Of a stretch of 64,000 nt of DNA, positions 14,001-25,221 are shown one piece after another. Position numbers and translations under genes: made by a program. This stretch comes from Panicum virgatum (Eukaryota > Streptophyta > Magnoliopsida > Poales > Poaceae), in the NCBI RefSeq assembly GCF_016808335.1, contig NC_053138.1, positions 51,614,951 to 51,678,950 on the forward strand. The letters are read 5' to 3'. Position 1 is the stretch's first letter. The number at the start of each line of letters is the position of its first letter. The notes below the pieces were generated by a model that saw only the letters and a program-made list of their open reading frames with translations, searched no databases and had not been told where the DNA came from.

Positions 14001-14392
14001 CTTTTTTAGGTGCATTCTATGATTTCGTATTTCTGTGCATTGATTTTAACCTCATTTCACATAATCAGCTGTTGGGCTGGATAAGTTTTAATGACTGAAG
14101 TATTGTTATTCTCATGATCAGTTGCTTGCCTTGGTGTGTATAGGTTAATCTAACTTTTGAAAGCTCTAGTTCTGAAAAGTTTGGGTTATAGCTATGCTGA
14201 ATTCTGTTCGTTGACATCTGACATTCCAGTCCCTGCCGATTTATTGTGAATGTTTGAAAACCTCTTGTATTATCACAGTATCATAACCAAAGTCTTATTT
14301 GTACGTCAATTGAGTTGCAGAATCGATACCGTGCAGCATTCTGGACCATGAGGAAGAATGCGTCTCGGGCAAAGGCTGAGAAGCATTGTTGA
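2039..14392 (+). CDS. N2227-like / carnosine N-methyltransferase-like protein, 5'-partial
   Basis: SAM-dependent methyltransferase of the N2227/CARNMT family. Animal members methylate carnosine to anserine; the plant substrate is not established. Twelve exons read in frame: 2039-2104, 3343-3387, 3483-3562, 4043-4107, 4204-4270, 4357-4470, 4857-4930, 13333-13430, 13584-13640, 13723-13791, 13879-13932, 14321-14392, giving 286 residues and a stop. Family features include RNIVRDW, the SAM motif VPGAGLGRLALEIS, the NEFSYYM stretch, TCFFLDTAHN and the C-terminal NRYRAAFWTMRKNA. The N-terminal part of the family is absent and probably lies left of the window, since no start exon is seen in the first 2 kb. 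Intron 1 holds a MULE. Intron 7 is 8.4 kb because of a copia insertion. An LTR fragment begins 45 bases after the stop. The first exon boundary is the least certain. Confidence 0.85.
2288..3243. mobile_element. MULE (Pack-MULE-like) with very long terminal inverted repeats
   Basis: The ends GAGAAAATTGCTATTATAGG and its exact inverse are flanked by a perfect 9-base TSD, TTTCCCCAT (2279-2287 and 3244-3252), as expected of Mutator-like elements. The inverted arms stay similar for about 245 bases, from the AT-rich ends into GC-rich coding-like DNA. No transposase is present, so the element is non-autonomous. It sits in an intron of the methyltransferase gene without touching an exon. The captured interior is described separately. 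Confidence 0.9.
2886..3035 (-). pseudogene. Captured gamma-glutamyltransferase fragment inside the MULE
   Basis: On the minus strand this reads a peptide with GAVAADEGRCSR, then ALRDGGGAVDAAVAAALCL. This resembles the start of the mature gamma-glutamyltranspeptidase domain, where the family has G-A/V-V-A-x-D-x-G-R-C-S and GGxAxDAAVAAALCLG. The catalytic Thr region and the rest of the enzyme are missing, so this is a fragment. A shorter, diverged inverted copy of the same piece (REVVTLPHGAVAAD) lies in the other arm on the plus strand near 2510-2556. The family assignment comes from memory of its motifs, not a search. Confidence 0.7.
5096..5356 (-). repeat. copia 3' LTR
   Basis: 261-base LTR that nearly matches the copy at 12921-13181, with only scattered substitutions. 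On the plus strand it begins TGATGCC and ends GCTAACA. For this minus-strand element it is the 3' LTR. Confidence 0.93.
5357..5372 (-). other. copia polypurine tract
   Basis: On the minus strand, the purine-rich run TTAGGGGGAGATT lies directly against the 3' LTR. This is the expected primer position for plus-strand DNA synthesis. Confidence 0.75.
5371..9393 (-). pseudogene. copia gag 3' part, protease, integrase, RT and RNase H, with stops
   Basis: Reading down the minus strand, the gag C-terminus has a zinc knuckle of form CNNCNRTGHWAKDW in which the last Cys is Trp. Next come a protease-like LDGGATHHM (family D-S/T-G-A), a long integrase in the frame 7368-9146 with GHLHF, a zinc-binding CDTC and DNGREF/PQQNGVVERR, then reverse transcriptase with KSAFLNGDL and YIDDLII, and RNase H ending near 5371. 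In-frame stops break the chain: two adjacent stops near 6642-6647 where the family has two Gln, one between the RT and RNase H parts near 6252, and one near 5750. It is a recent but inactive pol. Confidence 0.88.
9399..12148. mobile_element. Solo LTR, probably Ty3/gypsy, inside the copia gag
   Basis: A 2,750-base segment beginning TGTCACACCCGG and ending CGGGTGTTACA, with a perfect 5-base TSD CTGAT (9394-9398 and 12149-12153). Joining the flanks restores gag continuity, so the boundaries are exact. There is no internal coding region and no second LTR, as expected after LTR-LTR recombination. The long GC-rich interior (11150-11870) gives open frames in several phases that I regard as non-coding. 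A related fragment lies at 14437-15548. Confidence 0.88.
12154..12850 (-). pseudogene. copia gag, 5' part, cut by the solo LTR
   Basis: The minus-strand frame opens at the ATG at 12850, has in-frame stops near 12780 and 12722, then runs open from about 12709. It includes a capsid-like stretch (LTRSNYYEWSLLMKVKL, then DRRALEAI and DEQVEDFA) typical of copia gag. The reading frame is broken by the solo LTR at the CTGAT target site and resumes at 9398 going down. Confidence 0.8.
12905..12919 (-). other. copia primer binding site (initiator Met tRNA)
   Basis: Next to the 5' LTR, the minus strand reads TTGGTATCAAGAGCC, close to the complement of the 3' end of initiator tRNA-Met. This is the usual copia primer. 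Confidence 0.8.
12921..13181 (-). repeat. copia 5' LTR
   Basis: 261-base LTR, near-identical to 5096-5356. It is followed directly by the right-hand copy of the GTACC target duplication. Confidence 0.93.
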
Positions 14393-14436
14393 ACTTGGAT
14401 CTGTGGTACACAAGCTAATAGGCTGAACTTGGATCT

Positions 14437-15548
14437 TGTCACACCCGGTTCTTAAAAGAAAACCGAATGCATAACTATATGTATGCTAGGATCAAGTTTC
14501 ATACATACAGAGACATTATAAGTGAATAATCAGTAACAGTATCACGAAAAAGAGAAAAACAACAACTAAAAGACTATCAGAGTTTACAGCTTATCCTGGA
14601 AACGAATGCTTCAAACTTCACAGGCAATCGACTGGGGGTTGCGTATGCCTAGAACTCAGCATCATCTTCAAAATACTTCTCAGCAATTTTCCATTCTGAG
14701 CAGCAGTAAGCAAGGGTGAGTACACTTATAGTTGGTACTCAGCAAAGCCACATGAAATAACCAGAAAAATAATTTAATTCCATCTTTAAGTTAAATTAAT
14801 CATGTGAGGGTCCAAGCCGCTCTTGACTGTGAGCACGGCTAATATATCAGTTTTACACTCTGCAGAGGTTGTACACTTTCACCACAATTCGCGTAAAAGT
14901 TTCGAAGAACTTTGAACTCAACCACGCATATGTGCTGATCAGGCACAATACCACACTTCCGAGGTGTGATTGCATAGCGACGCTACGAGGCCTTTACAAA
15001 GAATCACTATATGTACGCACTGGTCCCTTGCTTTCTGCGGTACCTCAGAAGACGAAGCTTCCTTCACCCGCTCCTCAAATATCGATAACCCAAAATCCAC
15101 CAATCAAACGCCCCAGGCACGACATATAGATCATCTAATTACTTAGCCAAGACCAGAGCCATGTAGTATTGTGGTTGTACGGTTTTCTTGGGTGGTTCTC
15201 CATGTTCCAATTAAATCATATCATCTTGTAAATAAAGCATAGATAGAAGTATGGTTTTCACTTGGAACTCTTGATCTTCAATCTTCAAACAGCGATCCTT
15301 CTACTCGGAGCAATCAACGAGCAACCATACAAAGCAAACAAAAAGATACAACTAAGAACATTACACCATAACAAAAGAAAGGCTTTAAAAGAACGTACTA
15401 AAGGACAGGGCTCGCTACTATGGTTACGAGAGCGCAAGAAAAGCAGAAAACGGAACTAAAACGGCGATTCTATAGACTAAACGGTGCTTCAGGGATCTAG
15501 TCGCGATTAACTAAAAGGTTAAGGACTAACAAAAGAGATTCGTAAGGT
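14437..15548. repeat. Truncated LTR fragment related to the solo LTR
   Basis: Begins TGTCACACCCGG like the solo LTR at 9399. It shares the block around the phrase GGGTCCAAGCCGCTCTTGA and the following 80 or so bases, with small deletions. Similarity fades around 15548 and the matching end is missing, so it is a truncated copy. It begins 45 bases after the methyltransferase stop codon, probably in the 3' UTR or just beyond. Confidence 0.7.
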
Positions 15549-15692
15549 CATGTTGGGAGCCCATGCCTCGTTGCCTGCCCACAAGATATGTGGATTGACA
15601 AAATTGGGCTTCCTTAACATCCTCAACCTACGTATCCTAATCTAGGCTCTAAGTCAACCTTGGAGTGGCATGGGTAGGCCCAACACAACAAC

Positions 15693-16299
15693 GTGCTTGT
15701 TTGGACTTGAAGGGCTATTTGTTAGCCCTAGAAAATATTACTATTTAGAAATATTAATATTTCGCAAGACGAATCTAACGAGGTATGTTAATCCATAATT
15801 AGCGGATGTGTTTATTGTAGCATCACTGTAGCAAATTATGGATTAATTAGGCTCATTAGATTCGTCTCACAAAATAGCTTATGGATTATGGAATGGGTTT
15901 TATCAATAATCTACATTTAGTACTCCTAAATAGCAAGATTCTCTAGGGCTATTTTTTTCCCTAGGGTGGTGGTCTTTTTTGGTTGGTCTTCTAGAGATTC
16001 TAGAAGACCACTTCTAGGCTCTGCATGAAGTACTAAATGAAGTCTATTTGCAAAACCTCTTTCAGGGATGGGTGTAACTTTTCGCGACAAATCTAATGAC
16101 AATAATTAATCGATGATTGGCTACAGTGCTGCTACAGTAACCATCCTCAAATCGCGCGTTCAAAGGCCTCATTAGATTCGTCAGAGTCCTAGCGCAGGGG
16201 TTCTGGAGTTGGTATTGTAAACTGCTTTTATTTGACACCCCTAATTAGCGGTCAAAGTCCCTTCTAGCTAGGAACTTCTAGGGAGTAACCAAACAAGGC
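15693..16299. mobile_element. Degenerate MITE-like region
   Basis: The outer ends resemble inverted repeats (GTGCTTGTTTGGA, and CCAAACAAGGC at the other end). The inside repeats the grass MITE phrases ATTAGATTCGTC and AGTACTCCTAAATAGCAAGA. It looks like one MITE inside another. No clean target duplication was found. Confidence 0.45.
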
Positions 16300-16418
16300 A
16301 AATGCCTTCACTAACTATCCTACTTGTCTAGGTAGGCATGGGCGTGGGGAAGAAATTTGTGCCAAAATGATGTTGTCAAGCTGCTACAGATGATTGAGGG
16401 AAAAAGAAAGTGGTCTAA

Positions 16419-16650
16419 GGCCCTGTTTAGTTTCTAAAAATTTTCCTACAATACCCGTCACATTAAATCTTTGGACACATGCATGGAGCATTAAATGCAG
16501 TTAAAAAATAACTAATTACACAGTATAAATGATTCATACGAGATGAATCTTTTAAGCCTAATTAGTTTATAATTGGACATTAATTGTCAAATAACAATGA
16601 AATATACTACAGTACTAAAATCCAAAAAAATTCGCGAACTAAACACAGCC
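16419..16650. mobile_element. Tourist-type (PIF/Harbinger) MITE
   Basis: 232 bases with 14-base ends GGCCCTGTTTAGTT and, inverted, GGCTGTGTTTAGTT, flanked by the 3-base target duplication TAA (16416-16418 and 16651-16653). AT-rich, no coding capacity. Confidence 0.82.
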
Positions 16651-16685
16651 TAAGATGTGAAAAGCAGCGGCTGGTGTGGGGAAAG

Positions 16686-17641
16686 TGTAACACCCAAAAT
16701 TAAACAAAGGGTAAAGTACACTTTCTACATGGGAACGCGTAAAATGTAGCTTCAGTAAAGGCAAGTAAATGTAGCGATGTGGTCTACTCGCTTTACCTTT
16801 GTTATTTTAATTGCCTCCATTAAATTTTAGAAGCTCACACTAGCCAGATAAGATCAGAATTTGGCTTTATTTTGTTGAATTATACGTTTGTTTATCTGTG
16901 GCATTGCTCTTGGAGCTATAAATTCTGGAGGTATATGAAGTTCATGCATTGCAATCATGCTTTTGCACTCTCATATTGAATATGCATATGAAGAAACCGT
17001 AGCCAGATTGGTGCGGTAAGTACCGGTACAACAACGCACTTTGAGATATAGCAATGTGGTTGCAGCCCTCACTTCCTTCCTTGAGATTTGTGGGTAGAAG
17101 TGAAGTCATCCATTGCAGTGCACCATTAGCATGTGCATTGAAGCATTCATAATGCATTGCACAATTTGCATATGCATTGAAGAATCATTATGAAGATCTA
17201 TACCTGAAGTTACACTATCTCAGTATGATGTTTCTTTTATATGAAAATATTAATCTGATGTTTAATCAAATTGTGGTTTAAATAGCTTGGTTAAAGCAGT
17301 TTGCTTGCTGAGGTTTTTCCATAAACCTCACACTTTGATTTAACCCTCACGGGTGCTTGAGCTTGGACGTTGCATGCTTGGAATGGGAGTAGCAACACGT
17401 TTGCACACACTTATCAATTTATGTTGAACAAATGTTCTATAATAAAATGTTTGATTGTGAAGATTTTGATGTTGTTTCAAATTCTCTCGCATGGTTCAGT
17501 TTGTGAACTGTTTATTTCACTCTAGTGAAATTTTGTTAATCTATCTAAATGATTTTTGTTGCTTCCGCGTACTCTGTTTTAGTTATGCTGTGGTGTGGTA
17601 ATTCTCCAGAGGATTGTTGTGTTTCTTTCTGGGGTGTTACA
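16686..17641 (+). repeat. gypsy 5' LTR, internally deleted
   Basis: 956 bases. It matches the 3' LTR closely over its first 55 or so bases and its last 890 or so, but lacks the segment corresponding to about 21894-23263. The shared part from TTCAGTAAAGGCAAG onward is nearly identical. Confidence 0.88.
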
Positions 17642-17662
17642 GTTGATATCAAAGCCTAGGTA
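17642..17662 (+). other. gypsy primer binding site, degenerate
   Basis: GTTGATATCAAAGCCTAGG follows the 5' LTR and resembles the TGGTATCAGAGCC complement of initiator tRNA-Met with substitutions. Confidence 0.6.
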
Positions 17663-19439
17663 ATAGGTTCTAGGCTTAAGTTGTTATGATAAAATTTGAC
17701 CAACAATAAAACTTGACACACTTGCACATATAGGAATGGGAGTTTTATATAAAAGTGCAATACCTTTTCTTGCTTTATCTATGGCTTGTGTTATTATTGT
17801 ATTTGTGTGTTGTTTGTGCTATCAATTAAAATAGCTATAAATATCTTTTCTTCAATGGTCTAAGCATTGGAGATTTTTGTTGTTAACGTGGCCTGTATTG
17901 AACCCTATAGAATAGATTAAGTTTGGCTTTGCAGATGGGTTGAGTGGAGGGCCCCCACAATGCCCCTCTGCTTTGCCAAGTAAGATTGACCGAGGGTTAG
18001 GTTGACCCAACTATTTATATTCATAGGAAATGGTTCAATGACAGATGGATTGGCCACCATGCCGTGCATTGTAACTATTTTCTTTTGATATATCAAATGG
18101 GTGGGTCATTGTGTGCCTTGTCCTATAGATTGGAGTGACGTCCAGCCTAACCTTAGCCTGGTGTAGGTCTCTTTCCACTCAATTCAAGTCTATCTTACCG
18201 TTAGTCATCAAGATGAGGTGATAGCAGACTCAAGTGGAGTTTTGTGAGGTTGCAAGTATTTAAGCCTAGTGTTGTGCTTGGTGATAGTTTGGATGCTTAA
18301 TGTAACTTGAAGTCACAGAGGCTGTGTAGCCTTGTCTGGCTAGTCTATGTGTTTTAGTGGCCTTATTGGCTATAATAAAAATATAAGTGGTTTTGAGTTG
18401 TTCTACCATAGTGGTATAGATGATCTAATAGCAGAAGTGTACGAAATGTTCTTCTCTTCGCATTGGTTAAATGGCATTCTATAATATGGTGCAAGTGACA
18501 AATTTGTGAGGATGATAACTTATAGTTGTTCTAGGCTAGTGCCTATAAGGACAACAAATTTGGAGGTTGTTTCATGGTGATTTTGCCATGCTTCATTGTT
18601 GAACCTATCATGATACAGACAATGTTTTAGAAATATGATGTCATGAAGCATAACCCTTATTGGTTGGTGTAACATGGACATTCTAGAAGGCATCTACTAA
18701 TGGAATAAAGATGTGATGCTATATTGGTGAGTCAACAAACATAGTGGTAGCTGACCTATAGTTAGTGGTTCTTGTTGTTTAAAGATGCTCATGTCAAGGG
18801 AAGCTCTAAGGCATTCGAGATTTGAAGGAGGAGGAAATGTTGTGGTGTTCCCTTGACGATTCTTCATGAGACTTAAGTTCTTTATTTTCTCTCCTATATT
18901 CTCTGATGGATCGAGTGGAGCTAAGAAAGTGAAGCTAACTCCTAGCTTAAAGTTTCAGGTTGTAGTAGAGGTTTGAGTAGTTGTTCTGGACTCTTTAATG
19001 AGAAGATTGAACTAAGTATTCTTAGTAAGTGGATTATTTGAAGCAAAGTTTTGATGTCCAGATGGATACACATACTAATCGAAGTGTTCGGCAAGATTGC
19101 TATACCAAAAAGGTTTGTTCCCTTGACAATGTGGGATCATGTGGTTGGAGTTGCAAATGAAGAAAGTATGCTTGGATAGAGTTTTTCCAAAGGATCTATA
19201 TGTGATTCCTTACTTTTTTTTCTCTTGTTGCGAAGGAGGTCAAGTGTTTTAACCGTCATCTGCAAGAAGACCAAAGACAAGTTTGGAGAACAGTTCTCTC
19301 TAAGCTTAATTCTAAAAGTAGGTGCTTTGTTTTGAGACAAAGAAGAACATGTAGTTATTATGCAAGTTTGTTACATAGTGAAGGATAACCCTTGTTACCA
19401 TGGTTAGAAGGCAAAGGATTCATCTAATGAGTTGCCATG

Positions 19440-21755
19440 TTTGCCTCCTAAATTGGAGCCTCTATTTAGGATTAAGTTAATTCAGGGAACTTAGCTCATC
19501 TTTTGGTCTCCATATAGGATGTTAGCCATTGAGCAAAAGTAATTGAAGAAACAGATTGGTGATCTTATAACAAAGGGATTTATTAGACAAGTGTCTTGCT
19601 TTGATCAACACCTATGATATTTGTGGAGAAGGATAGAACAAAAAAGGCTTTGTGTGCATTATTGAAGATTTAATCAGGATGGAATAATTGTTAATCCCAG
19701 GAATGTTGCTTCTGTGCTCGAGTGGGAGAGACCGACAACTACCATGGATGTTTGAAGTTTTCATGATTTTTCTGGATACTATCATTGGTTTGTTTAGGAT
19801 TTTCCCATGACTGCAAAGTAGAAGACGAAGCCAACTATGAAGGGTGTTCCATTTGTTTGGACTGATGATTTTCAGTTGGGTTCTTGTAATCTGAAGGAGA
19901 GGGTGGTGAGTGCTCCTATTTTGGTGTTGCTAGAGAGTGGCTAGCATTTCACAGTGTACACGAATGCCTCCCGTGTCGGTCTTGGTTGTGTGTTCATGTA
20001 GGAGTGTAGGGTGATCGCTTATGCATCCAAGCAATTGAGGAAGCACGAGGAGAATTATCCAACACAATGACTTGGAGTTAGAAGCAACGCGTTTTTGCAT
20101 TGAAGATTTGGAGACATTATCACTATGGGAAGTTGTGTGATATCTTTATGGGTCATCGAGTCTCAAGTACATTTTCACTCAGAAGGAGTTAAACTGGAGA
20201 CAGAGGAGGTGGCTTGAGTTGATTAAGGATTATGATTTAACTATCCACTATCATCCTGGCAAGGCAAATATCATTGCAGATGCACTTAGTGGGACCGATG
20301 TTCCTAAGACTTATATGTCACTTGGACTATATAGGTATTTTTCTCATTTACGCTAGTGTTGCCTATGAGGAGACTCGGTTGTTGATTCAGTCACCGCTGC
20401 ATAAGCCAATGCGAGTGGCATAGTTGCAAGATCGCTTACTCTCGGCTATCTGCAAACGCATTGAGGTAGGTAAACCCCGTGAGCTTAGGTTGAGGGCACT
20501 ATTTATTTTGGACGTCATCATTGTGTGCCAAAAAAAAGCTGAGGCGAAGATGGTTATTTTGAGGGAAGCTCACCGCACTCCATATATGGTACATCTAGGT
20601 GAGACTAAGATGTATCAGGATTTGAAGCAAATCTTTTGGTGGAAGCGGATAGTGGTTGATTATTACAAAACATGTGGCTTTATGTGGTATTTGTCGGAAA
20701 GTGAAAGCTAAGCATCAGAGGCCAACGGGATTGTTGAAACCATTGGTGATCTCTATGAGGAAATGGGAGAACAGTATCATTGACTTTGTGGTTGGTTTAC
20801 CTCGTTCCCCTAGGGGTAAGTATGCTATTTGGGTTGTAATTGATAGACTCATGAAGGCTGCCCATTTTATTCCCATGAAGACTATGAAGTGTGCCTAAGT
20901 CTATTGTTTCTGATCAAGATTATAAATTTATATCTATTTTTTTGGAGAAGTTTGCATAGTTTTTTTGGCATTACCTTGGATCTCAACACTGATTTTCACC
21001 CGTAGATGGTTAGTCAGTCGGAGCGTACTATACAGACCTTAGAAGACTTGTTTCGATCTTGTGTCCTTTCCTAGAACAGTAGCTAGGAAGAGCACTTTCT
21101 TAGGTAGAGCTTGCTTGTAATAGCTATTATTGGGCTAGTACCAAAATGGTCGCAGGTGTATTTCACCACTCTATTGGCATATCGTTGGTGAGAGATCTTT
21201 GGTTGGTGTGAATTTGTTACAACCGACTCATGATAAGATATGGGAGATCCACTTGGACTTGTTGACCGCTCAGAGTCGTTAGAAGAGCTATGAAAATGTT
21301 AGGCGGAGGGATCTAGAGTTCTCAGATTGTGATGAGGTTCTTCTCAAGGTGTCGTCAACAAAAGGTGATGTTTGTTTTGGCACTAGAGGAAAACTCAACC
21401 CGAGATATATTTGACCTTGTATAATTATTGCTTGAGTTGGAGCCTTGGCCTATCGTTTGCAGTTTCTTGAGTCAATGGGTGATGTGCACCCCGTGTTTCT
21501 TGTATCGATTTTGAGGAAGTATCTAAAGGATCCAGAGCAGAAAATGGATGTTGAGCTAGTGATTATTCAGCAGGACTTAACTATGGAGTGTCACCCAGTG
21601 CGCATATTGGATTTTGATGATCGTGTTATACGGAATAGGACCATCAGGTATGTGAAGGTGCTATGGACTAATCGGTCAGAGCGGGAAGCTACATGGGAAT
21701 TGGAGGCGCAGATGCGCGAGAAATATCCGGAGCTCTTCGAGTCTGGTAAGTAATT
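19440..21755 (+). pseudogene. gypsy reverse transcriptase, RNase H and integrase relic
   Basis: Broken frames show gypsy pieces in order: an RT-like stretch near 19440-19750, RNase H with YTNASRVGLGCVF and YASKQLRKHEENYP near 19957-20070, an integrase zinc-binding and core part near 20424-20898 (KYAIWVVIDRLMKAAHFIP), and a C-terminal chromodomain-like segment at 21445-21753 with HPVFLVSILRKY and a WELEAQMREKYP ending. Stops and frameshifts occur throughout. Not functional. Confidence 0.8.
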
Positions 21756-21826
21756 AGTTATTTATATGTGGTTTTTCTCCCCTACTCATGCGTTAGTGAT
21801 GCTAAATTCGGGGACGAATTCCTCTA

Positions 21827-21838
21827 AGGAGGGGAGAA
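21827..21838 (+). other. gypsy polypurine tract
   Basis: The purine run AAGGAGGGGAGAA sits directly before the 3' LTR start TGTAACACCC, the expected position. Confidence 0.75.
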
Positions 21839-24154
21839 TGTAACACCCAAAATTGAACAAAGGGTAAAGTACGCTTTCTACATGGGAACGCGTAAAATTG
21901 ATAGATAAAATTAATTTTTTGGATCCATTGCTCGAATGGACGAACAGACACTATGGTTACGCAGAGCTCGTCGAGTACTTTCCGTTTGACCATCTACATG
22001 TCGCGTTTGGAGTTTGGAACAAAAAGTTATAGACTTTTCAAGCTGCTGGACGGCCGGGCCCACATATAGGACCCATGCTACAGTAGTCGCGCTACAGTAC
22101 CCCTTTCCTAAACCTAAGCCTGCGCCGCCCCGCCCCCCAGATCGAAAGAACAGAGAGGGTAGAGGGGGAGGAAGAGAAGAGAAGGGAGATTAGGGCACGT
22201 CTTCGTCGATCCTCGTCGTTCCACTCCAAAAATTGGTTGGGGTTCCTTTCCTCTTTCCGTTTTCCCCATCTCCATGGCTTGTTCTCGCTGTTCATGGTGG
22301 TGCCGCCTTGTGTGGTGTAGTGCAGCGAGGTTGGATGCAAGGAAGAAGCTAAGGGTAAATGGAGTGGAATCGCCGTGGTTGCCGTCGTCTTCGCCGTTGC
22401 CTTCATTCTTTCCAAGGGAGAACCCTAGGTAAGACATGGACCTACTGCAGAACTTGTTTTCCCCCTGATTTTAGAAGTTTTTAACTCATGGGAGTAGCGG
22501 TATTAGTCGCCGTTTGGACTAGGATTAAGGTTTTGTCCTCGTCACTATTCTCAGCACGCCATCAATCTGCGCAGTTCCTGTTCCAGACAATTTTTCGTAC
22601 TCTTAGTGATCTCAAAAGAATATCAAACCTTTATATGAGTTGTAGAAGAGTTAGAGATCTTTCCATGGCCGCAAAGAACACCTCAATCAGATTTAAGATG
22701 AGGGAGAAATTAAGGTTGGAATCTGACTATTTTTCAGTCTCGTAATTCTGGGCAGTGTCTGTTAACCTGAAGTTTTGGAAACCTTAATGGCATTTTTGGA
22801 CTTCCTAGTAGTTATAAGAGTTGTATATAATTTCATAATGTTTCCAGATTGGTAAAGATCATAATCATCCTAATTTTGGAGCTTTAGTTATGACTATTTT
22901 AGCAGGACTGTTCTGCAGAATCTGTCAGATTGTCAGATTAAGGTTCACCACGAATTTACTCATTATTAATGATTTTTTTCCTTTACTTCGTGATAACTAC
23001 AAAGTTGTAGTCTATGAAATTATCTTTCATGTGGCAGAATATCAGAATTTTTGACGAACAGAATTAAAGGTTCCAAAAAATAGAAGCAACAGTACTGCTG
23101 TTTTCACTAGATTAGCATTTGTCGATGTGAGGACGTTGGGTTCGGGCGTAGGATTGCTTTACTCGATGTCTTTATTTTGAAGTGTGTTTGTTTTGGTTCT
23201 GAGCTATGTTTGTGGACATGTGGTGCACCTTCTAGAACCATGCTTAGCTCACGTTTTTTATCTTCAGTAAAGGCAAGTAAATGTAGCGATGTGGTCTACT
23301 CGCTTTACCTTTGTTATTTGAATTGCCTCCATTAAATTTTAGAAGCTCACACTAGCTAGATAAGATTAGAATTTGGCTTTATTTTGTTGAATTATACGTT
23401 TGTTTATCTGTGGCATTGCTCTTGGAGCTATAAATTCTGGAGGTATATGAAGTTCATGAATTGCAATCATACTTTTGCACTCTCATATTGAATATGCATA
23501 TGAAGAAACCGTAGCCAGATTGGTGCGGTAAGTACCGGTACAACAACGCACTTTGAGATATAGCAATGTGGTTGCAGCCCTCACTTTCTTCCTTGAGATT
23601 TGTGGGTAGAAGTGAAGTTATCCATTGCAGTGCACCATTAGCATGTGCATTGAAGCATTCATAATGCATTGCACAATTTGCATATGCATTGAAGAATCAT
23701 TATGAAGATCTATATCTGAAGTTACACTGTCTCAGTATGATGTTTCTTTTATATGAAAATATTAATCTGATGTTTAATCAAATTGTGGTTTAAATAGCTT
23801 GGTTAAAGCAGTTTGCTTGCTGAGGTTTTTTTCATAAACCTCACACTTTGATTTTCCCCTCACAGGTGCTTGAGCTTGGACGTTGCATGTTTGGGATGGG
23901 AGTAGCAACACGTTTGCACACACTTATCAATTTATGTTGAACAAATGTTCTATAATAAAATGTTTGGATGTGAAGATTTTGATGTTGTTTCAAATTCTCT
24001 CGCGTGGTTCAGTTTGTGAACTATTTATTTCACTCCAATGAAATTTTGTTAATCTATTTAAATGATTTTTGTTACTTCCGCATACTCTGTTTTAGTTATG
24101 TTGTGGTGTGGTAATTCTCCAGAGGATTGTTGTGTTTCTTTCTGGGTTGTTACA
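21839..24154 (+). repeat. gypsy 3' LTR, full length
   Basis: 2,316 bases from TGTAACACCC to GTTACA. It keeps a block of about 1.37 kb, including a GC-rich stretch near 22050-22400, that the 5' LTR lacks. Confidence 0.88.
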
Positions 24155-24277
24155 GAAAGCCACATGGATCAAAGATGTGATGGTTTCTATTGGCTCAAAG
24201 TTTACCATATACTCTTGACCTACTAGTATTTTTTTTGCCAGTACTAGAACAATTTTTATTATTGGGGCCATCATTTA

Positions 24278-25077
24278 GAGCCTGTTTGGCAGAGCTCCGG
24301 ATTCTTCAAAAACGGCTCCGGCTCCAGCTTCTCTGGTGGAGCGGCTTTTCTAATAGAGTTGAAGCCGTTTTGAAAAACTTTTGGCAAAACCGTTTCACTT
24401 AGTTGTTTACTATACTTGGGGAAGATTAAATGACCATAAAACCCCCTCCTTTTCTATTTTCTCTTTTCCTTTTATTTTTCCTTTTTTCTCTTTCCTCCTC
24501 ACCGCTTCTTCTAGCTTCTATCTTCTTCCCGTGAGCCGCCTGCTTTGCTCCCGGCCACCTCCAGCTCCCGTCCACCCCAGCCCCTACACATTCTGCTGCT
24601 TTTGCCAACGTCCTGTCGGCGCGCGCGACGTCCGCCCTGCCTCGGGCTCCCGCGCAGCCCGGCCGCCTCCACCACACCTCAGGCTCCTGCTGCACACCGG
24701 CTACCTCCGCCTCGCCTCGGGGTCCCGCGCGGGCTGGCTGCCTTGCGCTTCGCCGCCCCGTCGCCGCCTGGCACCGGCATTGCAGTTCCGGCCGGAGCCG
24801 TCCTCCCAGAACTGGCATTGCAGCTCCACCCGTCGCTGGATGCTCCAGCTCTACCCCATCGAACATGCGTCTGGCCGCAGCCGCATCATCCAAGGATAAA
24901 GTTGGAAAGCATGTTGTTGGGACGAGGAGGAGCCTGACGGAGCCACGTTTTTGTGGGTCCGGCTCGCCGGAACCGCTCCAGTCAACGGGATTCCAGGGGC
25001 TTCGACATCGAAGTTGTTTTCCAATCACCAAACAGGGCTTCGCCTGGAGCCGTTGGATGAGCCACCCAAGGAGGGCC
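24278..25077. mobile_element. Non-autonomous PIF/Harbinger-like element
   Basis: 800 bases between TTA duplications (24275-24277 and 25078-25080). The ends GAGCCTGTTTGGCAGAGCTC and, inverted, GGCCCTCCTTGGGTGGCTC are diverged inverted repeats. The middle is GC-rich and open on both strands, but no protein family is recognised. Confidence 0.6.
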
Positions 25078-25221
25078 TTACTCTAGACAAATTTCACTCT
25101 ATTCGCTGTGATATGGCTGGTGGCTGGCGCTGATTTGTTGTGAGAGAAAAATATTGTTGGCTGGTTGCAGCGAAAAGAGTGAAAACAAACACACGAGCTC
25201 ATGAAGTGAAGTGCCTAGAAT

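Larger units (their letters stand above)
16686..24154 (+). mobile_element. Decayed Ty3/gypsy LTR retrotransposon
   Basis: A full insertion bounded by TGTAACACCC and GTTACA and flanked by a perfect 5-base TSD GAAAG (16681-16685 and 24155-24159). It has a 5' LTR (16686-17641), a degenerate Met-tRNA primer site, relics of gag-pol in gypsy order with integrase after RNase H, a polypurine tract, and a 3' LTR (21839-24154). The coding part is full of stops and frameshifts. The two LTRs differ greatly in length because of one internal block of about 1.37 kb. Confidence 0.92.

Noticed and set aside
21802..21993. Minus-strand short frame over the gypsy 3' LTR start
   Set aside because: Covers the polypurine tract and LTR, no coding evidence.
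24426..25031. Minus-strand 201-codon open frame
   Set aside because: Lies wholly inside the PIF-like element (24278-25077), is open on both strands because of GC content, and has no recognisable domain.
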